This document shows, one piece after another, positions 36,542-44,979 of a stretch of DNA of 64,000 nt; within the stretch, counting starts at the first letter, position 1, and each line of letters begins with the position of its first letter. The stretch is from assembly GCF_003149105.1 (NCBI RefSeq), contig NZ_QGDS01000001.1:77334-141333 (forward strand), in the 5' to 3' direction. The position numbers and the translations under genes are program-made. Below the pieces are notes generated by a model. That model made no database searches and was not told the origin of the DNA. It saw only the letters and a list, made by a program, of their open reading frames with translations. Origin of the DNA: Faecalicatena contorta (lineage in GTDB: Bacteria > Bacillota > Clostridia > Lachnospirales > Lachnospiraceae).

Positions 36542-36896
36542 CATATAATAAAAAACCTATCCGGGGAATCGTACTACGTACATAAAGAAAATGGCCTCTA
36601 AAGTAATCACGTTCGGCGCGAGAAAATACCAAAATACCTATTAAACGTGTATGAAAAGCAGGTGACTAAAATAAATGAACGGAGTAATGGTAAGAAATGT
36701 GGGTGGCAGTTATATATAATTACTATAATTAATGTGAGAAAATCTATTTTACAAAATATATAGAAGATAATATAATAATCATATAGGTTTAGTAGGTATT
36801 GAATAGGTTTGCCTGAGATAGAGCTATAATGAATCCTACAGCAAACTTTATTGAAAAGGTACTTGCATATTTTACTGTAACGAGGAGGATTTTTAC
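36542..36896. other. AT-rich gap upstream of the methionine-type importer operon
   Basis: About 355 bases without a gene that I can support. I see no SAM riboswitch, T-box or clear terminator. A weak promoter-like pair, TTGAAT (36799-36804) and TATAAT (36825-36830), has a 20-base spacer, longer than ideal. This marks the left edge of the accessory segment. Confidence 0.5.
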
Positions 36897-37862
36897 TTGA
36901 TAGAAATAAGAAACCTGAAAAAATGTTTTGGGGAAGAGAAGGTATTGAATTCAATTAATATTGATATTCAGGATGGAGATATATTTGGCCTGGTAGGGAG
37001 AAGTGGAGTAGGGAAATCAACATTATTACGTTGTATTAATGCATTGGAAACATATGACAGCGGTATATTGAATGTGAACGGGGCTGAGGTTAGCAGCCTG
37101 TCTGGGATGGAACTGCGTAAATTCCGGCGAAATGTGGGAATGATTTTTCAGCATTTTTCATTAACGGAAAGGGATACTGTATATCAGAATATAGCTCTCC
37201 CAATGAAGTGCTGGAAATATGAAAAACAAGATATTAAGAAAAAAGTGGAAAGCCTTTTGGAGATTGTTGAACTTGGAGACAGGTCCAATCAAAAAGCCAG
37301 ATATTTGTCCGGCGGGCAAAAACAAAGAGTGGCAATTGCCCGTGCACTAGCCTTGGAACCTTCTATATTACTTTGTGATGAGGCGACAAGCGCACTGGAC
37401 CCAAACACCACGAAGTCGATTCTGGAATTGCTGAAGGAAGTTAATCGCAAGCTTGGAGTTACAATCGTAGTAGTAACCCATGAGATGTCAGTTGTCCGCT
37501 CTATATGCAACAAAATTGCCGTATTGGATAAGAATGGAATAGCGGACTCCGGCGATGTAGAAGAAGTGTTTAAAAACCAGTGCCCGGCGTTGGTGGAGCT
37601 TTTAGGAAACCGGGATGATTTTGCATCAATTAAATCCGGTAAGGCAATCAGGGTGTTTTGTTCCAGTGATGATGCTGAAAAGAATATTATAGTGAAAATG
37701 TTTCGTGATACAAAGATTTCTTTTGGAATACTGAATGCTGATGTAAAAGAGTACCGTACAGGAATATTTGGAGAATTTGTAATTTTAGTGCGGGAAGAAG
37801 ATGAGAAGAATATTATTGAATATATGTCTGCAAACAATATTTTTTGGGAGGTGTTGAATTGA
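36897..37862 (+). CDS. metN: Methionine-type ABC importer ATPase (MetN-like)
   Basis: 321 residues from a TTG start with GAGGAGG 7 bases upstream. Walker A GRSGVGKST (about 38-46), Q-loop region IFQHFSL, signature LSGGQKQR (about 138-145), Walker B ILLCDEAT, H-loop VVTHEM. The C-terminal 75 residues (about 245-321, AIRVFCSSDDAEKN...) form a NIL/ACT-like domain as in MetN, where it senses intracellular methionine. Downstream are two MetI-type permeases and a MetQ-type lipoprotein. The imported compound may be a methionine relative. Confidence 0.88.
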   Translation: MIEIRNLKKCFGEEKVLNSINIDIQDGDIFGLVGRSGVGKSTLLRCINALETYDSGILNVNGAEVSSLSGMELRKFRRNVGMIFQHFSLTERDTVYQNIALPMKCWKYEKQDIKKKVESLLEIVELGDRSNQKARYLSGGQKQRVAIARALALEPSILLCDEATSALDPNTTKSILELLKEVNRKLGVTIVVVTHEMSVVRSICNKIAVLDKNGIADSGDVEEVFKNQCPALVELLGNRDDFASIKSGKAIRVFCSSDDAEKNIIVKMFRDTKISFGILNADVKEYRTGIFGEFVILVREEDEKNIIEYMSANNIFWEVLN

Positions 37863-38524
37863 TGGCTGATACCAGTACTATTAGTGGAATTTTGCGAACT
37901 CTGGTTTTGCCTGAAATGTGGAATACGATTTATATGCTGTTACTGACATCAATTCTTTCTATGATTTTCGGGTGTATAGTCGCATTGATTATGATTTGTA
38001 CACGTAAAGGCGGACTTCATGCTAACAGGGTGGTTTTTATAGTATTTGAAACAGTCGTGGACTTGCTCATTTCAATGCCATTCATCGTACTGGCAGTTGC
38101 TTTGACACCGCTCACGGTACTGATCGTAGGAACTAGTATCGGTAAGACTGCAGCCTTAGTGCCGCTTACATTTGTAACTACACCAGTATTTGCAAAGTTT
38201 ATTTATGACGGGATGCTGGAAGTGAATCCCTGGCTGGTCCAGGCGGCAAAATCTTTTGGAGCTTCTGATATTCAGATTCTGCGGATTATGGTAAAGGATT
38301 CAGTTCCCTCCATTATTTCAGGGGCTACATTATCGTGTGTTACAACATTGAGCTCAATTGCTATGATGGGAGCTATTGGCGCCGGTGGTGTAGGAGCGGT
38401 TGCTATCATCTATGGCTATCAGAGATCAAATTATACAGTCATATGGGTAGTAGTCGGTGTTTTGGCTGTTATAACTCAGGCAATTCAGATAGCAGGAGAA
38501 TACATATATAAAAAATGGAGGTAA
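37862..38524 (+). CDS. metI: MetI-type ABC permease, first copy
   Basis: 220 residues. The ATG at 37862 overlaps the metN stop (TGATG). Five membrane helices and the MetI coupling motif EVNPWLVQAAKSFGASDIQIL (about 119-139). The GAIGAGGVGAVAIIYGYQR segment near the C-terminus is the MetI signature. It differs clearly from the second permease, so this is not a recent duplication. Confidence 0.9.
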   Translation: MADTSTISGILRTLVLPEMWNTIYMLLLTSILSMIFGCIVALIMICTRKGGLHANRVVFIVFETVVDLLISMPFIVLAVALTPLTVLIVGTSIGKTAALVPLTFVTTPVFAKFIYDGMLEVNPWLVQAAKSFGASDIQILRIMVKDSVPSIISGATLSCVTTLSSIAMMGAIGAGGVGAVAIIYGYQRSNYTVIWVVVGVLAVITQAIQIAGEYIYKKWR

Positions 38525-38530
38525 GGGTCT

Positions 38531-39193
38531 TTGGATACTGATTTGATACAATATTATCTGGCTGACATTATTTTGCCGGGACTTGGTACTACATTGATTA
38601 TTTTGTTTTTTACAGTTGTATTTACTACAGCTGCAGGTTTCATAATAGGAAGCATACTGTATTTGACAGCAGAGGATGGGTTATATCCTCATCCGAAGTT
38701 TAACGTCATATTAGGTTTAATTATTAATATTATCAGGGCCATTCCAGTCATTATTTTTATCGTGCTAATGATACCTGTGTCGCGGGGGCTATTAGGAACT
38801 GCAATTGGAACGCCTGCGGCGATTTTATCTATATCCATTATGTGTACGCCTTTTATGGCACGCGTGATAGAAGGCAGATTAAAAGAGGTAGATAAGAATC
38901 TGATAGAAGCAGCCAAATCCATGGGACTTTCAAATATGCAAACTTTGACCAAATATGTAATCCATGCAGCTGTTCCATCTTTGGTTACCGGAATTTCATT
39001 TGCAACAGTTATTTTTCTTGGAATTATTGCTATTGCAGGGACAGTGGGGGCTGGGGGAATAGGAGCGGTTGCTATGGATTATGGTTATTATGCATTTAAT
39101 AGTTATGTGATGTATGGGGCTATTGTGATTTTGGCAGTTTTAGTTGTTATAATCCAGGCCTTTGGGCGTTTACTTTATAGAAGGTTAAAATAA
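38531..39193 (+). CDS. MetI-type ABC permease, second copy
   Basis: 220 residues from a TTG with GGAGG 9 bases upstream. Five helices and the coupling motif EVDKNLIEAAKSMGLSNMQTL; GTVGAGGIGAVAMDYGYYAFNSYVM near the C-terminus. Starts 7 bases after the first permease. The standard MetNIQ system has a single MetI homodimer; two divergent copies suggest a heterodimer. Confidence 0.9.
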   Translation: MDTDLIQYYLADIILPGLGTTLIILFFTVVFTTAAGFIIGSILYLTAEDGLYPHPKFNVILGLIINIIRAIPVIIFIVLMIPVSRGLLGTAIGTPAAILSISIMCTPFMARVIEGRLKEVDKNLIEAAKSMGLSNMQTLTKYVIHAAVPSLVTGISFATVIFLGIIAIAGTVGAGGIGAVAMDYGYYAFNSYVMYGAIVILAVLVVIIQAFGRLLYRRLK

Positions 39194-39253
39194 TATTAGG
39201 TATTAAAAAGGGGTTTATTCTCCCCAAATAATATACAAAGGAAGGTAAAAGAA

Positions 39254-40102
39254 ATGAAAAAAACAAAATTATTTGTAAGCAGTCTATTAATAGGAGCGGC
39301 ATGTGTTGCGTTAACTGCCTGCGGAGGTAAGAAGGAAAGTGATGAAAATGACACTGCAAAGAGTAAAGATTCTGATTCAAAAACTATCTCTATTGCAATT
39401 TCTTCTGACATCGTGCCCAGTATAGAACGGGTAGAAGAACCGCTGAAAAAGTTGGGATATGAGCTGGACGTACATGAATTTGATGACTGGGTAATGCCAA
39501 ATACAGCTTTGGCGGAAGGGTCCGTTGATTGTAATTTCTTTGAACATGAGCCGTATATGGAGGCATACAATCAGTCAAAAGGTACGGATTTAGTAATGAT
39601 TACTCCCAAAATCTATTCTACGCCATACGGGTTCTTTTCAGACAAATATGAGTCATTGGATGAGATTGGGGATGGAGCAAAGGTTGCCATGTCTAATGAA
39701 CCTAGTAACAGAAGCCGCAGTTTAATGCTGTTACAGGAAGCTGGTCTTCTCGTATTGACGGATGAGCCGAAAGATGAGTACTACGATGAGGTGGATATTG
39801 AAGAAAACCCTCATAACTTATCTTTTGTAAAGGCAGATTCTAATTCATTATATTCCATGATTTCTGAAGTGGATTTGGTCATTGAGCCATGTGATTTGGT
39901 AAACAATGCAGGAGGTGATGCAACAGATACTCTGTACAGAGAAGAAGACACAAAGTATGCTATGGGTATTGCTGTCAGAAAGGGAAATGAAAATGAAGCG
40001 TCCATTCAGGCACTGAATGAGGCATTCCACTCAGACGAATTCAGGGAAGCCATTGAAAAAGATTATCCGGGCGTATATCAGTTTGTGGATGAAGATGAAT
40101 AA
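39254..40102 (+). CDS. metQ: MetQ/NlpA-type substrate-binding lipoprotein
   Basis: 282 residues. Signal peptide with lipobox LTAC (Cys about 23) and an acidic linker. The mature part follows the NlpA family: ISIAISSDIVPSIERVEEPLKKLGYELDVHEFDDWVMPNTALAEGSVDCN in outline, FFEHEPYMEAYNQ, KIYSTPYGFFS, and VAMSNEPSNRSRSLMLLQEAGLL. The usual LYS-xx-LKS variant details differ, so the ligand may be another thioether or amino acid. GGAAGG RBS upstream. Confidence 0.9.
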   Translation: MKKTKLFVSSLLIGAACVALTACGGKKESDENDTAKSKDSDSKTISIAISSDIVPSIERVEEPLKKLGYELDVHEFDDWVMPNTALAEGSVDCNFFEHEPYMEAYNQSKGTDLVMITPKIYSTPYGFFSDKYESLDEIGDGAKVAMSNEPSNRSRSLMLLQEAGLLVLTDEPKDEYYDEVDIEENPHNLSFVKADSNSLYSMISEVDLVIEPCDLVNNAGGDATDTLYREEDTKYAMGIAVRKGNENEASIQALNEAFHSDEFREAIEKDYPGVYQFVDEDE

Positions 40103-41264
40103 TAGTATTTATGAAAATAATCTATCTTATTATAAAAATATAAGAAGCTATGATTTAATGACGCCAAAGGAAAGAGCACACGCTCTTTCTATTGGTGCGC
40201 CGGTAGACAGGATGCCGGTATATATGATGGCTGATCTCGTAATACCTCAGCTGATTGGTACAACTCTGAGGGAATCTGAATTGTCTGCAAAAAGAAAGGC
40301 AGAGGTTCAGATTGCAGGATATAGGATGTTTGGGTTTGATAGTGTAGGGATGATGCATGGTTTATATTCCTTACCGATTGCAATAGGAGGAGCCTACTCC
40401 GATCCGGAAAATCTCACCAGGACACTTATTGAATATCCGGTAAAGGATATCAGCGATCTTTCAGTTCTGGATTTAGACTGTGTGGGGCTTTGTAAAGATG
40501 AGGCGGCGTCAAAGGCTTTCGATGCAATTAGGTATGTACAGGAGGCTATCGGGGATGAAGTGGAATGTACGATGAATTTTACTTCACCTTTTACAGTGGC
40601 TTCAGGAATAGTCGGAATTGAAAAGTTTCTGACTGCCCTGGCAAAAAATACGGAAAGGGCTGAACAAGTATTACAATTTGTGTTAGAAGCCCAGTTTAAG
40701 CTGGCAAAGGAGTTCCTGAAAGAGGGGATAACAGTGGGTACCAGTGATCCTGTAGCAAGTTGTACAATTATAAATCCTAAACTTTATCGTAAGTTTGCAC
40801 AGCCATATGAGATTGAATTTGCAAAACGCTGCATGGAATATATGGGAAAGCCTCTGAGCATACACATTTGCGGAAATACAACTAAAATTTTAAATGATGT
40901 AGCAGATTGTGGGTTTTCCACATTTAGTTTGGATAATATGGTAGATTTAGCAGTTGCAAAACGTGAAATCGGAAACCGTATGCATTTGGCAGGCAATGTG
41001 GATCCGGTAGCAGTAATGCTGCAGGGAACGCCCCGGGATGTTGAAAAATCGGTTCATAGTTGTTATTTTAAAGCATGGGATTCCCCAAAAGGATTTTCGA
41101 TCCATACAGGATGCGATATGCCATATGGCACCCCCCTTGAGAATATGGAAGTTTATCTGCGGGAGGCTAAAAAGTGTGCAAAAGAACATGCTGAGGCGTT
41201 GCTAAAGGAAAAGGATTACTACATTTGGGATGATGCAGCGGAAGTGGAAAATGAAAAAATATAA
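40095..41264 (+). CDS. URO-D-family corrinoid-type methyltransferase
   Basis: 389 residues from the ATG at 40095, overlapping the end of the metQ-type gene by eight bases (an ATG at 40158 is a shorter alternative). URO-D fold of the MtaA/MtbA/CmuA branch: MTPKERAHALSIGAPVDRMP opening, and zinc ligands H257 and C259 (HICGNT) with C340 (HTGCDMPYGTP). It lacks the arginine-rich start of true uroporphyrinogen decarboxylase. Family members move methyl groups between a corrinoid protein and a thiol. No corrinoid-binding protein is in the operon, so the partner must be elsewhere or the reaction is different. Confidence 0.8.
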   Translation: MNNSIYENNLSYYKNIRSYDLMTPKERAHALSIGAPVDRMPVYMMADLVIPQLIGTTLRESELSAKRKAEVQIAGYRMFGFDSVGMMHGLYSLPIAIGGAYSDPENLTRTLIEYPVKDISDLSVLDLDCVGLCKDEAASKAFDAIRYVQEAIGDEVECTMNFTSPFTVASGIVGIEKFLTALAKNTERAEQVLQFVLEAQFKLAKEFLKEGITVGTSDPVASCTIINPKLYRKFAQPYEIEFAKRCMEYMGKPLSIHICGNTTKILNDVADCGFSTFSLDNMVDLAVAKREIGNRMHLAGNVDPVAVMLQGTPRDVEKSVHSCYFKAWDSPKGFSIHTGCDMPYGTPLENMEVYLREAKKCAKEHAEALLKEKDYYIWDDAAEVENEKI

Positions 41265-42477
41265 TTTTGACGAAATAATTGAGAGAAGAAATACAAATGC
41301 ATTAAATACAGATGGATTCAGGGAATATATATTTCATGCCGGCCTGGAAAAGGTTTTTCCATTTGAAGATGAAGAGTTTATCCGTATGTGGGTTGCCGAT
41401 ATGGAGTTTGCCACTCCTCTGGAAATATGTGAGGCAATCAGGGAGCGTGTTGACAGGAGAATATTTGGGTATAGTATGATAACGGACCCTGGGTACTATA
41501 AGGCTCTTATGAACTGGTGCACAAAACGTTATGATTGGAGCTTTAAAAAAGAGGAACTTGTATTCTCACCCGGAGTAATTCCTGCTCTTTATCAATTGCT
41601 TGAGGATCTGGTGGAGAAAGACGAGAAGGTATTGACTATGACTCCTGCCTATGGATATTTTGGGCATGCAGCAGAATACAATCATGCAGCATTGGTATGT
41701 ACAGAATTAAAGAATAATCATGGCTATTTTACGATTGACTTTGATGATTTTGAACGAAAGGCTGCAGATTCAAAGGTAAAGGTTCTTATATTTTGCAACC
41801 CTCATAATCCGACAGGAAGAATATGGACAAAAGAAGAATTGAAAAGAGTAGCAGAAATTGTTAAGAAGTATAAACTATGGATTATTTCAGATGAAATACA
41901 CTGTGATCTTGTCAGACAGGGATTGCAGTATACTCCCATGGGGAAGATTATGCCCCGGTACCAGAAACTTGTTATCTGCATATCTGCAAGTAAGACCTTT
42001 AATATGGCGGGCCTGATGCTTTCTAATATCCTCATTAGAGACAGAAAAGAAAGAGAAAAGTTTGTAAGCAGAGATAAGATTGCAAGATTCCTGAATCCTT
42101 TATCCATAGCGGCTCATAAGGCGGCCTATGAAGAATGTAATGAATGGCTGGAGCAATTAAAGACATATATGGATGCTAATTTTCGTTATGTGAAAGAGTA
42201 TTTGGATAAATTTTTACCAGAGGCTGTCTTTAGCATTCCCCAGGCTACTTATCTCGCATGGATTGATATGAGCAGATGCCTTCCGGAAGTAAGAGATTTC
42301 CCCTCATTCTTTGCCTATAATGCCGGTGTTTTATTAGAAGGCGGAAATTCTCTCTTTGTCGGAAATGCGGAAGGTTATATCCGGCTTAATTTGGCCATGC
42401 CTCGTTCTGTCATTAAAACGGGGCTTGAGCGGATGTATCATGCAATTCAGAATTATAATCGGTCAAATGAAAAGTGA
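41251..42477 (+). CDS. MalY/PatB-type cystathionine beta-lyase
   Basis: 408 residues from the ATG at 41251, inside the last codons of the methyltransferase gene. Fold-type I PLP enzyme: FGYSM (72-76), NPHNPTGR (183-190), D214 in ISDEIH, Schiff-base K248 in SASKTFNMAG, and C-terminal GNAEGYIRLNLAMPR with the substrate-carboxylate Arg. MalY/PatB enzymes cleave C-S bonds of cystathionine, cysteine conjugates or methylated cysteine, releasing a thiol and pyruvate. With the importer and methyltransferase it points to use of an S-alkyl or methylated sulfur amino acid. Confidence 0.88.
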   Translation: MKKYNFDEIIERRNTNALNTDGFREYIFHAGLEKVFPFEDEEFIRMWVADMEFATPLEICEAIRERVDRRIFGYSMITDPGYYKALMNWCTKRYDWSFKKEELVFSPGVIPALYQLLEDLVEKDEKVLTMTPAYGYFGHAAEYNHAALVCTELKNNHGYFTIDFDDFERKAADSKVKVLIFCNPHNPTGRIWTKEELKRVAEIVKKYKLWIISDEIHCDLVRQGLQYTPMGKIMPRYQKLVICISASKTFNMAGLMLSNILIRDRKEREKFVSRDKIARFLNPLSIAAHKAAYEECNEWLEQLKTYMDANFRYVKEYLDKFLPEAVFSIPQATYLAWIDMSRCLPEVRDFPSFFAYNAGVLLEGGNSLFVGNAEGYIRLNLAMPRSVIKTGLERMYHAIQNYNRSNEK

Positions 42478-42568
42478 ATTGCCAAAGGCTTTCTGACCAT
42501 CATGGTACATAAACATATAATTCAAGATATAAGTATACACATGAAATTCTTGAAGTGAAAAGGTAGAC

Positions 42569-42600
42569 AAGGCCCCCGGTTCAAAATCGGGAGGCCTTTC
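42569..42600. terminator. Bidirectional terminator between the lyase operon and the amino-acid importer
   Basis: 10-11 base arms (aaggcccccg / cgggaggcctt, one C/A mismatch), 9-base loop, T-run TTTC on the plus strand and a short T-run on the minus strand. It lies between convergent operons. Confidence 0.8.
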
Positions 42601-42613
42601 TCATCTAATCTTC

Positions 42614-43357
42614 TTATCCGGCAGCGGGCAGAACCCGGGACAGAAATGATATTGTGCGTTCTTCTTTTGGTGCTACAAATATTTCTTCTGGTTTTCCTTC
42701 TTCTACAATATATCCGTCTGCCATGAATATAACCCGGTCTGCCACTTCTTTGGCAAAACTCATTTCATGAGTGACAACAATCATGGTCATGCCGTCCTTT
42801 GCCAGGTTTTTCATGACTTCAAGAACATCACCTACAAGCTCGGGATCAAGGGCGGAAGTTGGCTCGTCAAACAACAGTGCTTTTGGCTGCATAGCAAGCG
42901 CTCTTGCGATCGCAACACGCTGCTGTTGACCTCCTGACAGCGTAGACGGGTAGACATGGGCCTTCTCAACCAACCCAACCTTGTCAAGTAATTCCATTGC
43001 AATTTTCCGCACCTCTGATTTTGTACCCTTTTTTGTAAGCAGTGGTGCCAGCATCACATTTTCCAAAACTGTTTTTAGTGGAAAAAGGTTGAATCTTTGA
43101 AATACCATGCCCACTTCTTCGCGGAATTTTCTAATATCATATGCTTCATGAACCAAATTTTCTCCTCTGTAATGAATTGTGCCGCCCGATGGCATCTCAA
43201 GTCTGTTGATACAACGTAAAAATGTACTTTTACCAGAGCCTGATGGTCCGATAACACAGACCACTTCTCCCTCCGCTATATTTACATTAATATCTTTCAA
43301 AACTTCTGATTCGCCGAAATGTTTTGATAAATGACATATTCTCATCATAATATTCAT
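42614..43357 (-). CDS. Polar amino-acid ABC importer ATPase
   Basis: 247 residues from the ATG at 43357, 6 bases after GAGGTG on the minus strand (GTG at 43366 and ATG at 43360 are also possible). Walker [10 protein letters not shown] (about 38-46), signature LSGGQQQR (about 143-150), Walker [15 protein letters not shown]-loop VVTHEM. The GlnQ/HisP class. Last gene of the minus-strand operon with permease, binding protein and aminotransferase. Confidence 0.93.
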   Translation of the reverse strand: MNIMMRICHLSKHFGESEVLKDINVNIAEGEVVCVIGPSGSGKSTFLRCINRLEMPSGGTIHYRGENLVHEAYDIRKFREEVGMVFQRFNLFPLKTVLENVMLAPLLTKKGTKSEVRKIAMELLDKVGLVEKAHVYPSTLSGGQQQRVAIARALAMQPKALLFDEPTSALDPELVGDVLEVMKNLAKDGMTMIVVTHEMSFAKEVADRVIFMADGYIVEEGKPEEIFVAPKEERTISFLSRVLPAAG

Positions 43358-43362
43358 CATAG

Positions 43363-44007
43363 TCACCTCATTTTCCTTTCAATCTTTTTTTGAACGATAA
43401 TTAAAATGGACAGCAATACCAAATAGAACATTGCAATTGTTGTATACGTTTCAATGGTTTTAAAGCTTAATGCCGCATAATTCTGTCCCATATGAGTGAT
43501 CTCATTTACAGTGATAATCGATAAGAGGGCTGTATCTTTCACGGAAATAATAAACTGGTTAAAGAGAGCCGGCAGCGCTGCTTTAAAAGCCGGGGGAATG
43601 ATAACGTGAAACATAACCTGAAGATTTGACATTCCAAGAGAGAGAGAAGCCTCCCTTTGCCCCGGATCAATGCCCAGTAATGCACCTTTAACGATTTCAG
43701 AAATAAATGCACCGGAATTTAATGCAATTACCATAATACCCACGGTTGTACTGTCCAGTTCAATTCCAAGCAGTTTGGGGATTACAAAATATCCATACAG
43801 TGCCTGCACCATAAGTGGTGTGGCTCTGATAATCCATATATACGTATTGGCAATCGTCTTTGTAACCCTGTTGTTCCCCTGCAATGCATAGCCGCACAAA
43901 CTTCCAATGACTGTTCCAACAGCGATTCCTAAAATTGCAATAAGAAGTGTAAGTTTGAGTCCCTGAACCAGCATAGGCAGAAGAATATTTAAAAATGATA
44001 TAGTCAT
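43363..44007 (-). CDS. Polar amino-acid ABC importer permease
   Basis: 214 residues of HisM/GlnP type: about five membrane helices, the [15 protein letters not shown] motif (about 62-76), and the coupling loop [29 protein letters not shown] (about 105-133), which includes the EAA box. [24 protein letters not shown] (about 148-171) is also typical. It ends just before the ATPase gene. Confidence 0.93.
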   Translation of the reverse strand: MTISFLNILLPMLVQGLKLTLLIAILGIAVGTVIGSLCGYALQGNNRVTKTIANTYIWIIRATPLMVQALYGYFVIPKLLGIELDSTTVGIMVIALNSGAFISEIVKGALLGIDPGQREASLSLGMSNLQVMFHVIIPPAFKAALPALFNQFIISVKDTALLSIITVNEITHMGQNYAALSFKTIETYTTIAMFYLVLLSILIIVQKKIERKMR

Positions 44008-44054
44008 ACAGTCACATCCAATCTTTTTTACTTAAATAAGCTAAGGCGTGTTTG

Positions 44055-44891
44055 CTACTCACACCATTTTGCATAAAGTTCATCTAATGTTCCGTCTTTT
44101 TGGAGCATATTCAGTGCTGTATTAATCTGTTCCAGATATTTACAGTCTTTAGAAACTGCAATTGCATAGGGAGCCTGCCCCTGGTTGAATTCTTCTCCGA
44201 TTACTTCCAGTTTTGTGTCCGCTGTCGTCTTAATGTAAAAGGCAGCTCCCGGGCCGTCCTGCAGGACAGCATCCACTTTTTCCTGTTCTAATGACTCATA
44301 CGCTGTTGTTATGGTATCATGAACTTCAACTTCTGAATCTGCCAGATTCTTCGTTGCATACATGTGGGATGCGGTTCCTTTTTCGACGGCAACCTTCTTT
44401 CCGGACAGATCGTCTACGCCTGAAATATCGTTCTTGTTCTCTGTATTTATCATAACAACCTGACCGGAATCACAATATGTATCTGTAAAATTCATGACCT
44501 CTTTCCTCTCATCTGTTGCACAGAGTGCTGCGGCACCTATATCCAATTTTCCGCCTGCCAGAGAGGTGGTCAGAGCCGAGTAATCCATTGCCTGGATTTC
44601 GTTATCGATGTCAAATCCGAGAATTTCCTGAAGGTCGGCAAGTAAATCCAAATCATACCCAATTAAGGTTTTTCCATCTTCGTCATAGTATGAAAATGGC
44701 CCGAACAGTCCGGATGTTCCCACCTTGAGTGTAACCCCTTTCATAGAACCTTCCACATCCGATGTCTCTGTTTTTGTGTTTTCGTCAGCTTTGCTGACGG
44801 CTGTAGAGTTGTCAGAAGTTTTCTGACATCCCGCCAATATAGTTACTGTCATTGTTACGCTAAGCAGAGCTGCAAACATTTTCTTTTTCAT
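44055..44891 (-). CDS. Polar amino-acid-binding lipoprotein
   Basis: 278 residues with lipobox LAGC (Cys about 22) and a Thr/Ser/Asp-rich linker. SBP family 3: VGTSGLFGPFSYYDEDGKTLIGYDLDLLADLQEILGFD in outline, then ALTTSLAGGKLDIGAAALCATDERKEVMNFTDTY. The Asp/Arg pair (CATDERKEV) is the amino-acid-binding site. Transports a polar amino acid with the two genes that follow on the minus strand. Confidence 0.93.
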   Translation of the reverse strand: MKKKMFAALLSVTMTVTILAGCQKTSDNSTAVSKADENTKTETSDVEGSMKGVTLKVGTSGLFGPFSYYDEDGKTLIGYDLDLLADLQEILGFDIDNEIQAMDYSALTTSLAGGKLDIGAAALCATDERKEVMNFTDTYCDSGQVVMINTENKNDISGVDDLSGKKVAVEKGTASHMYATKNLADSEVEVHDTITTAYESLEQEKVDAVLQDGPGAAFYIKTTADTKLEVIGEEFNQGQAPYAIAVSKDCKYLEQINTALNMLQKDGTLDELYAKWCE

Positions 44892-44932
44892 AATCCATTC
44901 CTCCTATACTTGTTTTAAGTGTATTAAAGCGA

Positions 44933-44965
44933 AAAGGCACATTACAATTTCTGTAATGCACCTTT
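44933..44965 (-). other. Intercistronic hairpin upstream of the binding-protein gene
   Basis: Arms aaagg-ca-cattac / gtaatg-ca-ccttt with a two-base internal mismatch, between the aminotransferase and the binding-protein gene. On the minus strand the hairpin ends in four T; it may be a partial terminator or an RNA-processing site. Confidence 0.45.
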
Positions 44966-44979
44966 GCATTTTTACTTTT

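Noticed and set aside
36542..36896. SAM riboswitch ahead of the metN-type operon
   Set aside because: I could not find the S-box conserved core or a terminator/antiterminator pair in the gap.
36607..36954. Minus-strand open frame of 115 codons in the gap before metN
   Set aside because: It overlaps the metN start and its RBS, is Tyr/Phe/Ile-rich as expected from AT-rich noncoding DNA, and matches no family I know.
40017..41264. URO-D-family gene as true uroporphyrinogen decarboxylase (hemE)
   Set aside because: The zinc motif HxC...C and the surrounding gene set match the methyltransferase branch, and no other haem genes are nearby.
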